Assembly: GCF_040784935.1 (NCBI RefSeq)
Contig: NZ_CP160680.1
Coordinates: 4,186,501 to 4,250,500 of the forward strand
Reading direction: 5' to 3'
DNA length: 64,000 bases
Source: Lewinella sp. LCG006
GTDB taxonomy: Bacteria; Bacteroidota; Bacteroidia; Chitinophagales; Saprospiraceae
Shown here: piece by piece, positions 51,742-61,300 of the stretch
How positions within the stretch are numbered: the stretch's first letter is position 1
Layout of the letters: each line of letters starts with the position of its first letter
Program-made: the position numbers and the translations under genes
Notes under the pieces: generated by a model
Database searches by the model: none
Seen by the model: only the letters and a program-made list of their open reading frames with translations
Told to the model about the DNA's origin: nothing

Positions 51742-52041
51742 AAGAAAGCGCAGAAAGCATTGTAAACGACCAAGGAAATCTCCTGAGTGCCTCTAAAGAA
51801 GAAATTAACCTCAGTTCTGCTAACTGCTGAAAGATCTTGTTTGGGCTTGGTGATGCTTTTTGGGAGTGGGCTGCTTCGTAAACGCCAATGGTGAGCCCTG
51901 AAGGGACGATAGCTGTCGGGATAGGATGTGAATCTTACTAGACTATCTAATGCAAACCTTTAGGCATTGGCAGCTTATCTTTTTACTCTTTCGGGTTTTG
52001 ATTATCTTGGGTTGCTATTTTCATGCTCAAAACCAATCTAC
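51742..52041. other. gene-free stretch between broken gene and VPS10/BNR gene
   Basis: About 300 bases. No recognisable gene, dyad or promoter box was found; the frames opening at 51648 and 51950 are shadows of the IS end and of the downstream gene start. Confidence 0.4.
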
Positions 52042-55000
52042 ATGCCTACCACGTTTAAATTCCTGGCCCTCTGCGGGCTTTTCTTATGGAGCGTATCATC
52101 TTTCGCTCAGGAGACAACCAAAGACCAACCCGATTTCAGTGGCCTCGAATGGCGCAGTATTGGCCCGGCGCTGATGTCGGGGCGGATTGCGGATATTGCC
52201 ATCCATCCGCAAGACCAGAACGTCTGGTATGTAGCCGTGGGGTCCGGCGGCGTCTGGAAAACGGAGAATGCAGGGGTGACCTGGGCTTCTATCTTCGATG
52301 GACAAGGCGCTTATTCCATAGGTTGTGTAACCATCGATGCACGCGATCCCAACCGCGTATGGGTAGGGACGGGCGAGAATGTGGGCGGACGCCACATGGG
52401 CTACGGCGACGGCATCTACCTCAGTACTGATGGCGGCCAAAGCTGGGAAAACAAAGGTTTGAAGACTTCGGAACACATTTCTAAAATAGTCGTACACCCC
52501 GATAATTCCAACGTACTATGGGTGGCAGCCCAAGGACCACTGTGGAGCAAAGGCGGTGAACGCGGCATTTTCAAAAGTACCGACGGCGGCACGACCTGGA
52601 AGCGTACGCTCGGCGATGAGGAATGGACGGGCGCGACCGACCTGCTGATTGATCCGCGCAATCCCCAGGTACTTTATGCGGCTACCTGGCAGCGGCATCG
52701 TACCGTAGCGGCGTACATGGGCGGTGGCCCCGACTCGGGTATCCATCGCTCTACCGATGGCGGCGAGACCTGGGAAGAACTCACCAATGGCCTGCCCGAT
52801 GGGCCGATGGGTAAAATTGGCCTTGCCATCTCGCCCCAGCAGCCAGATGTTTTGTACGCGGCGATTGAACTGAATCGGCGTACGGGGGCGGTGTACCGCT
52901 CGACCAACCGTGGTGCCAGCTGGGAAAAACGTTCTGAAGCTGTTTCCGGGGCTACCGGCCCGCATTACTACCAGGAATTGTACGCGAGCCCGCATCAGTT
53001 TGATCGCCTGTACCTGATGGATGTACGGGTGCAGGTCTCCGACGATGGCGGCAGCAATTTTCGCCAGTTGCAGGAAGAACACAAGCACTCGGACAACCAC
53101 GCACTGGCCTTCCGGGCTGATGATCCCGACTACCTGTTGATGGGTACCGACGGTGGCCTTTACGAAAGCTTTGATTTGGCGAAAAACTGGCGCTTCATGG
53201 CCAATCTACCGTTGACGCAGTTTTACAAAATTGCTGTCGATGATACCGAACCTTTCTACAATATCTACGGCGGCACGCAGGACAACAGCACCCAGGGCGG
53301 CCCCTCGCGCACCGACAAAGTGCAGGGCATCCAGAACTCCGATTGGAGTGTCGTCCTGAACTGGGACGGTCACCAACCAGCCACGGAACCCGGTAATCCG
53401 GACATCGTTTACGCCGAAAGGCAGGAAGGCACCTTGTCGCGCATTGATATGACGACGGGCGAAGTGATTGATATTCAGCCTCAGCCCGCGCCGGGCGAAA
53501 ACTACGAACGCTTCAACTGGGATGCGCCGATACTGGTGAGTCCGCACGATCCAGCCCGCATTTATTTCGCTTCACAGCGGGTGTGGCGGTCGGATAATCG
53601 CGGTGACAATTGGGAGGCCATTTCTGACGATCTCACGCGCAACCAGGAGCGGTTTGAGCTGCCCATCATGGGCAGTACCCAAAGTTGGGACAACTCCTGG
53701 GATGTACTCGCCATGTCGAATTACAATACCATCACCTCACTGGCGGAGTCGCCGGTGCAGGAAGGTTTGCTCTACGCGGGGACCGATGACGGGATGCTGC
53801 AAGTGACCGAAGATGGTGGCCAAAACTGGCGGAAGATTGAATGGGCCAACGTGAAGGGCGTACCCGCTACGGCTTTCGTCAACGACGTAAAGGCCGATCT
53901 TTTTGCCGCGAAAACCGTCTACGTCGTTTTGGATAACCACAAGTATGGCGACTACAATCCTTACCTCCTCAAGAGTACCGATGCTGGCCGTACCTGGACA
54001 AAACTGGGTACTGACCTACCGGAAAGAACGCTGCTGTGGCGCATTGTGCAGGACCATGTCAATGGACAGTTACTCTTTTTAGGAACCGAGTTTGGCGTGT
54101 ATTTTTCCGTCAATGGTGGTCAGCAGTGGCATGCGCTCAAAGGAGGTTTGCCAACCATTTCTTTCCGTGATCTGGCCATCCAGCGACGCGAGAATGATCT
54201 GGTGGGGGCTTCCTTCGGTCGTGGCTTGTTTGTGTTGGATGATTATACGGCCCTGCGTTCGGTCAGCGAAACCCAGCTGGCGCAAGCGGCTACGCTCTTT
54301 ACACCACGTGATGCCTGGTGGTATATTCCGCGCTCTCACCTAGGCTTTGATGAGCCCAAGGGCGATCAGGGCGGCGGTCATTTCGTAGCACCTAACCCCG
54401 ACTTCGGAGCGGTATTCACCTATTACCTGAAAGAAGGTTACACGACGGCCAAGGAAACCCGCCAAAAAGCGGAGAAGGAGGCCGATAAGGTGACCTTTCC
54501 CGGTTGGGAGGCCATAGAAAAGGAAGCAATGGAAGCTGCCCCAAAAGTATTCCTATTGGTACGCAATGCTGCTGGTGCAGTGATTCGTCAGGTGGATGGC
54601 CCTACGGCTGGTGGTTTTCACAGGGTGGCCTGGGATCTGCGCCATGCCTCACCAGGGGCGATTACGGGCAATGATTTTGGGATGCCTGGTCGGTTGGCCA
54701 TGCCCGGGAAGTACACTGCCGAATTGTACCAACAGGTAGATGGCAAAGTGAGCAGTCTGTCGGCTCCCGTGACGTTCACCGTCAAGCGACTGAGAGAAGG
54801 CGCATTACCTGGTGCTACACTTGCCGAAGTGGAAGCGTTCTGGCAAGATTTTGAGAAAACGTTCGCTGATTTTACGGCCTTAGCCGCCCAATTGGAAGAT
54901 GCTGGCAGCTATGGCGAGCGTTTAACAAAGGGGCTGGAAAACACCCCTGCCGCTGCAAATACCTTACGGGAAACGATGGCTACGCTGTCTCAAGAGATGC

Positions 55001-55266
55001 ACCAACTGAAGAAGGCCATCGGAGGAGATCCTGACAAGGTACAAGTCGGTGAGAAGAACAACCCCGTGGTGTTCGACCGTATTTTTGCCGTCATGCGCGG
55101 GGTGGAGCGTTCTACCTACGGCCCCACGGCCATGCACCGTATGAGTCTGGAGGCAGCCAACGCGCAGATCAAGGAAATTGGTGCTGCCCTCACACAGTGG
55201 AAAGCAGCGGCGAGTAAACTGGGTAAGGATATTCAGGCAGCTGGCGGACCTTGGGTGATGGAGTAG
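52042..55266 (+). CDS. VPS10/sortilin-like BNR-repeat exported protein
   Basis: A 1074-residue exported protein. The start at 52042 gives a clean signal peptide (L-W-S-V-S-S-F-A-Q); the longer frame would hide it. Residues about 45-720 are built of BNR/Asp-box repeats that make a beta-propeller like VPS10/sortilin or sialidases: S-T-D-G-G-Q-S-W, S-T-D-G-G-T-T-W, S-T-D-G-G-E-T-W, S-T-N-R-G-A-S-W, S-T-D-A-G-R-T-W. The C-terminal part is beta-sandwich plus helices (about 850-1074). Such proteins are common in Bacteroidota and are called glycosyl hydrolases without proof; no catalytic sialidase residues were identified. Probably a surface or periplasmic binding or scaffold protein. Confidence 0.87.
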   Translation: MPTTFKFLALCGLFLWSVSSFAQETTKDQPDFSGLEWRSIGPALMSGRIADIAIHPQDQNVWYVAVGSGGVWKTENAGVTWASIFDGQGAYSIGCVTIDARDPNRVWVGTGENVGGRHMGYGDGIYLSTDGGQSWENKGLKTSEHISKIVVHPDNSNVLWVAAQGPLWSKGGERGIFKSTDGGTTWKRTLGDEEWTGATDLLIDPRNPQVLYAATWQRHRTVAAYMGGGPDSGIHRSTDGGETWEELTNGLPDGPMGKIGLAISPQQPDVLYAAIELNRRTGAVYRSTNRGASWEKRSEAVSGATGPHYYQELYASPHQFDRLYLMDVRVQVSDDGGSNFRQLQEEHKHSDNHALAFRADDPDYLLMGTDGGLYESFDLAKNWRFMANLPLTQFYKIAVDDTEPFYNIYGGTQDNSTQGGPSRTDKVQGIQNSDWSVVLNWDGHQPATEPGNPDIVYAERQEGTLSRIDMTTGEVIDIQPQPAPGENYERFNWDAPILVSPHDPARIYFASQRVWRSDNRGDNWEAISDDLTRNQERFELPIMGSTQSWDNSWDVLAMSNYNTITSLAESPVQEGLLYAGTDDGMLQVTEDGGQNWRKIEWANVKGVPATAFVNDVKADLFAAKTVYVVLDNHKYGDYNPYLLKSTDAGRTWTKLGTDLPERTLLWRIVQDHVNGQLLFLGTEFGVYFSVNGGQQWHALKGGLPTISFRDLAIQRRENDLVGASFGRGLFVLDDYTALRSVSETQLAQAATLFTPRDAWWYIPRSHLGFDEPKGDQGGGHFVAPNPDFGAVFTYYLKEGYTTAKETRQKAEKEADKVTFPGWEAIEKEAMEAAPKVFLLVRNAAGAVIRQVDGPTAGGFHRVAWDLRHASPGAITGNDFGMPGRLAMPGKYTAELYQQVDGKVSSLSAPVTFTVKRLREGALPGATLAEVEAFWQDFEKTFADFTALAAQLEDAGSYGERLTKGLENTPAAANTLRETMATLSQEMHQLKKAIGGDPDKVQVGEKNNPVVFDRIFAVMRGVERSTYGPTAMHRMSLEAANAQIKEIGAALTQWKAAASKLGKDIQAAGGPWVME

Positions 55267-55421
55267 TTTTATTGAAACACCAAGGATACTTATGGGGTGT
55301 GTTTTTTTGAACCACATAAGGCACCTAAGGGCACTTAAGTTTTTTTTACCCTATAGGGTTTTTAAAAACCATATCAGGGATTACAAGGGCATTTTAAGAG
55401 GTTTTTTCATAGGACAAATTT

Positions 55422-55449
55422 ACAGGGCAAATTCATGAATTTGCCCTGT
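55422..55449. repeat. palindrome shared with 8041-8070
   Basis: ACAGGGCAAATTCATGAATTTGCCCTGT: a perfect dyad whose core (GGGCAAATTCATGAATTTGCCC) is the same as at 8041-8070, 47 kb away. It lies in the 290-bp gap after the VPS10/BNR gene, which otherwise shows no gene. Confidence 0.65.
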
Positions 55450-55556
55450 GGATTTGTTGATATCATCCTAGTTTTGTGATGCTGAAAACGTAGGAATAAA
55501 CACAAAACAGACTTTTGCTTGCGCTCCGACGAAGGTGTAGCCACCGCCGGATGGGG

Positions 55557-56210
55557 TCAGTTGAATTTAGAGAAAGACGCTATTATTTTTGTATAGTTTC
55601 TTTCTTCTTGTTTTTGAGGATCATTTTTGTCACAGAAAGCGCCAATGTGGATGTCAATGATTTTTCCACTTGCGTCTATGAAAACGCTACTGGGGAGTGG
55701 GAGCAATTGTCTTAACCGAACATCTTGATCACTGGAAAAGTAGGGGTTTTCTTCAGTGATAATCATACAATTATCAGTAGAAAATTTTTCTGACATCAAA
55801 TCAGCATACTTGTAGCCATCATTTGCTACAATTTGAAAGATGGAATCAGTATACTCTTTCGCAATTCTATTTATCGCTGCTATTTTACAATGACAAGGGG
55901 AACAATAATAGCTGGTATAGTGAATCACATAATTTTTGCCATCAAGCTGATCAGCTTCCCTGCCTTTGTATACTTTGTCAATGCTTACTTCATTGACGAA
56001 TTGTCCGATTAGAAAATTCGGGAGTGAATCATATTGGATGGCATCAGATTGCTCCTTATTCCCTACATTCCAGAGTGAATCTGCTAGGTGCTTCATTCTT
56101 TTTGTTTCGGCCTGAACATACTCAGCGTCTACAAATGTTTGAGCGTGAACGGTGGGCAAGTACGCAAATGTCATCAAGATGAGAGCGAGGAGAGCGTTTT
56201 GTTTTAACAT
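55557..56210 (-). CDS. thioredoxin-fold exported protein
   Basis: A 217-residue exported protein. A signal peptide (about 1-24, ending T-V-H-A-Q) leads to a thioredoxin-like domain with the redox motif C103-S-P-C106 followed by H-C108 and a cis-proline region (L-P-S-S-V-F-I-D) near 180. It resembles TlpA/ResA-type periplasmic thiol reductants, but the extra cysteine two residues after the motif and the acidic tail are unusual. No partner gene is adjacent. A hydrophobic N-terminus rules out a cytoplasmic thioredoxin. Confidence 0.75.
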   Translation of the reverse strand: MLKQNALLALILMTFAYLPTVHAQTFVDAEYVQAETKRMKHLADSLWNVGNKEQSDAIQYDSLPNFLIGQFVNEVSIDKVYKGREADQLDGKNYVIHYTSYYCSPCHCKIAAINRIAKEYTDSIFQIVANDGYKYADLMSEKFSTDNCMIITEENPYFSSDQDVRLRQLLPLPSSVFIDASGKIIDIHIGAFCDKNDPQKQEERNYTKIIASFSKFN

Positions 56211-56457
56211 GTTAATATTGTTTTAGAGAGATTGTACATGCATCAGTTAATTGTAACTGATCAAGCGTTTGTAAAATAAAGAACTTTTGTAATACTTTTG
56301 GTTTTCTAGGGTTGTTTTTTACAGCTATTCGAACTACGCCGGGTCGGGTCGTCCGCCCGTAGCAATGGGCTACCATCCCAAGCTGGGCTCACGCTGGAAG
56401 ATCGGGATGCGCCGTGCTCCACTATTAGTTACGCACCTTTTGAGACACAGCACCTTA

Positions 56458-56847
56458 TTACAATCTTTCCAATTGCCCCTTTCTTTTGACGATGTTTTTA
56501 TAATCCCATTGAATGGTTCTGGATTTACTCAGCCAGCGTTTTAAATCATTCGCCTGGATTTCAGAGGCTGCATTATAGAAGATGGAAGCATCCTTGAATT
56601 TCTTGCCTCTGTGGCTTAAGGCCTCCTCCTCAAAGTCGGCACCGCTCCAAAACATTAGTCGGATGCCGGCTTTTTGTTTGCTATAGCCAACAATGGGGTT
56701 GCCGTCTAAAAACCATACCGGGTGAGCGTGCCAGATTTTACTTTCTGCTTCTACTAGCTCGGCAGTGACAATGGTGGCAAGTTGGTCGCAAATTGCTTTG
56801 TCTTCCGAACTTTGTGTGTTGTTGTATGCTTGAATGTCCTTATTCAT
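56458..56847 (-). CDS. DUF1801-family protein
   Basis: A 129-residue cytoplasmic protein of the DUF1801 (YdhG-like) family. Family features: the A-I-C-D-Q-L helix, the segment [19 protein letters not shown] (given in order) and [11 protein letters not shown]. The start at 56847 overlaps the stop of the DUF2200 gene by 8 bases (A-T-G-A-A-T-A-A), so the two are translationally coupled. Role unknown. Confidence 0.85.
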   Translation of the reverse strand: MNKDIQAYNNTQSSEDKAICDQLATIVTAELVEAESKIWHAHPVWFLDGNPIVGYSKQKAGIRLMFWSGADFEEEALSHRGKKFKDASIFYNAASEIQANDLKRWLSKSRTIQWDYKNIVKRKGQLERL

Positions 56848-57205
56848 TACGGAGGATTTTGTCCATTTTACGTCCTTTAGCCAATTCATCCACCAACTTG
56901 TCCAGGTACCTGACCTGTTGGGTTAAGGGCGTTTCGATTTCTTCCACCCGATAGCCACAGATGACACCCTTGATTAAATGCGCATTTGGGTGTAGGGTAG
57001 CATCTTCAAAGAATTTTTCAAAAGTTACTTTTTCGGTGATCAGCGCTTGTAGCTTTTCTTCTCCATAACCGGTTAACCACTCAATGACTTGATGGAGCTC
57101 TGCTTTTGTCCTGCCTTTATTCTCAACTTTGGTGATATAATGTGGGTAGACCGAAGCAAAGGTCATTTTTGCAATACGTTCATCGTGTTTGCTGGTATCT
57201 TTCAT
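56840..57205 (-). CDS. DUF2200-family protein
   Basis: A 121-residue cytoplasmic protein of the DUF2200 family. The N-terminal part begins [14 protein letters not shown] and continues with a repeated acidic/helical pattern ([19 protein letters not shown]). It is the first gene of a two-gene unit with DUF1801. The co-occurrence is seen here; function is unknown. Confidence 0.82.
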   Translation of the reverse strand: MKDTSKHDERIAKMTFASVYPHYITKVENKGRTKAELHQVIEWLTGYGEEKLQALITEKVTFEKFFEDATLHPNAHLIKGVICGYRVEEIETPLTQQVRYLDKLVDELAKGRKMDKILRNE

Positions 57206-57218
57206 GCTCTAGGTTTAT

Positions 57219-57413
57219 TAGACTTGTTCTGCCGGGATCATTTCGGGGGCAAATCGCGCCTTATCTTCCCACACTGTGCCTTTTTTAAGTCACTTAGCTG
57301 TGGCTAAGCTCCTCAAAAAAGGCTTCGCGTGGTCGATAATGCATCAATTTTCCCACCAACTCTGAGCCAAAGGCGATCACCGTAAGGTAAACTGCCCCGG
57401 CAGAACAAGTCTA
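57219..57413. mobile_element. MITE-like element with 18-bp perfect terminal repeats (195 bp)
   Basis: TAGACTTGTTCTGCCGGG (57219-57236) is the exact complement of CCCGGCAGAACAAGTCTA (57396-57413). A possible ATT duplication flanks it if the ends are taken as AGACTTG. An inner dyad (GCCTTTTTTAAG .. CTCAAAAAAGGC) makes the whole element fold back. No coding sequence. The parent transposase is not in the window. Confidence 0.72.
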
Positions 57414-57464
57414 TTAATGGTGGCTATCAAATTTATTTCAATCTTTTCAAGTGGCTTAGTATTT

Positions 57465-57587
57465 TGACGGAAATAAACCTATTTTCTTTTTCTGAAGATT
57501 TCGCTTTTTGTGCACGCCTAATCTAAGTATTACTAGTCTTAGCACAAAAAGCGAAATCAAAAGAAAATAGGATTATTTTTTCCCGTC
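57465..57587. repeat. long imperfect hairpin
   Basis: GATTTCGCTTTTTGTGC (57497-57513) pairs exactly with GCACAAAAAGCGAAATC (57542-57558) and CCTATTTTCTTTT (57478-57490) with AAAAGAAAATAGG (57559-57571), with a six-base bulge. Pairing extends loosely to GACGG..CCCGTC. It lies 60 bp before the DUF502 gene and could be part of its leader or a mobile element. Confidence 0.7.
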
Positions 57588-57644
57588 TCCTAACACAGAA
57601 AGAACATTGTGTTCTTTTTGGAAGTTACCGATAAAACCACTGCT

Positions 57645-58319
57645 ATGAAAGGCCTTGTTGTAACAGAAAATAAAGTACCTCCTTTTACTTGGAAAAACTA
57701 TCTACTAAATGCCATTGTCGGCGGGCTAATTGTTATTCTGCCGCTAGGTATCTTGTTTTTGGTGTTTCAATTCATTCTGGGAATTGCAGCTACGCTCCTC
57801 CAACCGCTTACGGCTTTGATGGGGTTCTCTGCAGATGATCGGGGTATCCGGGTAGGGATAATTTCAAGTATAATATTGCTTGCTTTACTTTTTATTATTG
57901 GTATATCAGTGAGTTCTGAAAAAGGAAAGCGCAACTTTCTATTGGTGGAGCATCTTTTTTTTCATAAAATTCCTTTCTATGGTACGCTTCGGGATACCAT
58001 TAAAGCTTTTGTCGAAAGGGAGAAAACCCCTTTTAGTGACGTAGTACTGATCGATTGCTATGGCACCGGCGCGTTGATGACGGGCTTGGTCACTGATGAA
58101 CACCCCTCGGGCCTCATAACGGTTTTTGTTCCTACTGCTCCCAACCCCGCTAATGGTTGTGTATACCACGTACCCAAGCATCTAGTGACCTACCTCGATT
58201 GCACGATAGAACAGGCGATGCATACGGTCGTAACTGTAGGCGTAGGCTCTTCCGATCTTTATAATTTGCGCAGGCCTGCGGAAGGAGAGAAATTGGTCAT
58301 TGTGGAAGAGGAGATTTAG
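57645..58319 (+). CDS. DUF502 membrane protein
   Basis: A 224-residue inner-membrane protein of the DUF502 family. Two hydrophobic segments (about 20-53 and 64-88) are followed by a soluble domain with the family motif V-F-V-P-T-A-P-N-P-A-N-G-C and the Y-L-D-C-T-I-E-Q-A-M segment. The start at 57645 (M-K-G-L-V-V-T-E-N-K) is preferred because the upstream in-frame ATG lies in the hairpin region. Function unknown in bacteria. Confidence 0.85.
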   Translation: MKGLVVTENKVPPFTWKNYLLNAIVGGLIVILPLGILFLVFQFILGIAATLLQPLTALMGFSADDRGIRVGIISSIILLALLFIIGISVSSEKGKRNFLLVEHLFFHKIPFYGTLRDTIKAFVEREKTPFSDVVLIDCYGTGALMTGLVTDEHPSGLITVFVPTAPNPANGCVYHVPKHLVTYLDCTIEQAMHTVVTVGVGSSDLYNLRRPAEGEKLVIVEEEI

Positions 58320-58335
58320 GAACTGTTTTATTGAC

Positions 58336-61300
58336 TTATAGCTTAATAAACTTCAACATCTCAATACCATCCACAGATTTGACTTCCACAAAATAGAGTC
58401 CTTTCACTAAATCGGACACATCTATATTGACCGTTTCACCGTTTGGAATTAGCATTTTTTGCACCCTCCCACTGAGGTCATAAATTCGGAGGAGATTAAT
58501 GGGGGTTTCCGCGGCAATGGTGAGCCTTGAACTTGCTGGATTAGGAAAAAGCTTAATGCGCTGGTGCTCAAAATCAGTCACAGACGACGGATTGACAATC
58601 TCCGTAGTAGCGGTATTTGTGGTGATTGGTGGATTGAAATCGAAATAAATATCCGCCGTACTGGAGAAGATATCACCAACGACTACATCATTCCTGGGCT
58701 TGATTTTATAGGCAATAAACCCGTGGGAAGCTGGCTCATTCGTGGTGCTGTCGGGTAAATTGATGTTGTTGAAGAGGAAATTGACAATGTTGCCATCAGT
58801 GATTTCCACCCTTCCTGGGTGACTTAAATCTTCCAGTTGCAAGGTGGACCAATCGAATTTGTCGTCTAAAACATTATTCACCCTGATATTTATCGCACTA
58901 GCGGTACCGGTGTTTTGAAAACGAATAATGTAATGCAAGTACTTTTCGGCTTCCTCAATGGTAATTTCTTCTCCTTCCAAAACGCGGATGTCATTGGGAT
59001 CGTAAGCACCGATGACGGTTTGCACTAAGTTGAAGCTATTGTCGGCCTCATTGGCGTCTCCGGCAAGTGGTGTAATGGTGGCGGTGGCATTTAGCACATC
59101 ATCAATGCTGGTGGTCGGTGGAGGAAACACTTCAAAAGCCAAATCAATAGACCGCGTCTCAAAAGGAATTAGGTCCGTGTAGTTAAACGTTAGGCTGTTG
59201 GTCGTTTGGGCCGCAATGGTTTCGGATGCGTTGAGGAAATTTAGCTTAGCGCCATCAAACTGAAAGTCGATGGTACCCGTGAGGGGTGTCGTCCCGTTGT
59301 TTTTGTAAATCAAGCGATAGGTAGTTTCAAATCCAGGTCTGGGCTCGTCCTGGTCTGGATAAACAACGATACCAAGGTCATTGACCGTTTGATTGGCTTC
59401 TACACAAAAATCGGCATCGCTGGTCGTGTTGCTCAATCCGATAAAGTCGAAGGTATGACTAGCGGGGTTGCTCGTGTAGTACGTTGGCAAAGCCGAAGAA
59501 ATAGCCGTGGTGAAAATCTCCTGGTTGGCTTGCAAGCTATAACTGCCATCGGGCTGGGTAAAGGTGGCGAAAGTGTTGTTGTTATTCTCTGTTTGGATCA
59601 GCACATTTGGAATGATGGCATCAGCGGCATCACAACCGTCTGCATTGGCATCTAAACGAACGACTCCGGAAATGGTGTTATTGAATAAAGTCCCCAAATT
59701 CCTGAACCAAGCTACCTGGTCATCGTCATAGGACGAGGTGATCAGATCCGTTTTTCCGTCACCATCGATATCGGCTGAGGTGATATGGCTGATTCTTTTG
59801 ATCAAGCTGGAGATTTCTACGGGATCGCCAAAACTGGCACTCCCGTCATTGGGAAACCAAATGAATCTTTGTCCTTCGGAAGAATGGGCAACCATGTCCA
59901 TATCTCCATCGCCATCTACATCCATGCTGTAAATAGCATTGGGGTTTTGCGGGATCTCCGAGGTGATGACCTTCGGCCCAAAAGTACCTAGCCCGTCTTC
60001 GTTGAGAAAATAGCCGACATCACTGCTCGACCTGCTGGCGAACAGCACATCATTGTCATCATCTCCATCCAGGTCTGCCACCGAGATAGCGGTAGCAGAG
60101 GGCATGTCTTCAATAATGATATGCTTGACGCTCAAATCACCCAGGCCGTCAACGTTCTCGTGCCAGATGATTTCATCACTGATGTAGGAAGCTAAAACGT
60201 CGATATCACCATCGCCGTCCAGGTCCGCCACCTCCAGGCTCGTTAGATAGGCAAATCCCGTTTCAGAGAAGACCACTGGCGGGGCAAAAGTGCCGTCTCC
60301 GTTGTTTTTGTACAAGGCCAGTACGCTATTTTCCTGACCACAAATCACGTCCATATCTCCGTCGTTATCTACATCTGCATAGTTGATTCTCAGGATGTCT
60401 TCCATAGTGGTTTCAAAAATGTGTTCGGTCGTAAAGGTGCCCGTTCCGTCATTTTCAAACCAGAGGAGTTGGTATTCGTTGGTGGAAGCATCCAGGGAGG
60501 CTGATACCAGAACGTCCTGGTCCAGGTCCCCATCCAGGTCTACGGCAAAAACGTCTCGGGCACCATCGGTGGTGGTGGAAATCAACTGCTGAATGTTAGA
60601 GAAATCACCTAGTCCATTGGTGTTTTCGTACCAGGCCACTTTGTTGTCGGCATGAGAAGAAGACACCAAATCCAGGTCCCCATCGCCATCTATATCGCCA
60701 TAATCTACATGGTTTATGAAGTAGGCATAAGAGGAAATCCTTAATCTGCTGCCAAAATCTCCTAAGCCATCCTGGTTTTTGAACCAGGAATATTCGTTCA
60801 AGGCATAATCTGTGAAGAGAATATCAGGTGCGCCATCATTGTCTAGATCTGAGATGGTAATACTGCTTAGTGTAGGTATTTGATCCGTTACGATCTGTTC
60901 TGGACCAAATACGGCACTTCCCAAATTTTTGTACCAGGACATGCCGCCACTTCGAGATTCAAAAACCACGACGTCCACCAGATTGTCGTTGTCAATATCA
61001 ATGATTTCCAGGCCTTTTTGGTCATTATTGGTAGAGCCGGAAATGGAAGGCAGGCTCAGCAAAATTTGCCGATTGCTAAAGGTTCCCAAGCCGTCGATAT
61101 TCTCGTACCAGTGGATTTGGCGGGTTAAGCCATTTTCGAAAAGAGTGACCACGTCATTGTCGCCATCATCATCAAGGTCGCCAGCTTTGAAATCCTGGTT
61201 TAAAGAGAAGGTATTCATGGTTTCAAGGAACGAAAGGGTGCCGTCGGGATTGAGTTTGTAGGCCCTCAGATCATCGCCAAAATCTGCGATAATGTCGGAA

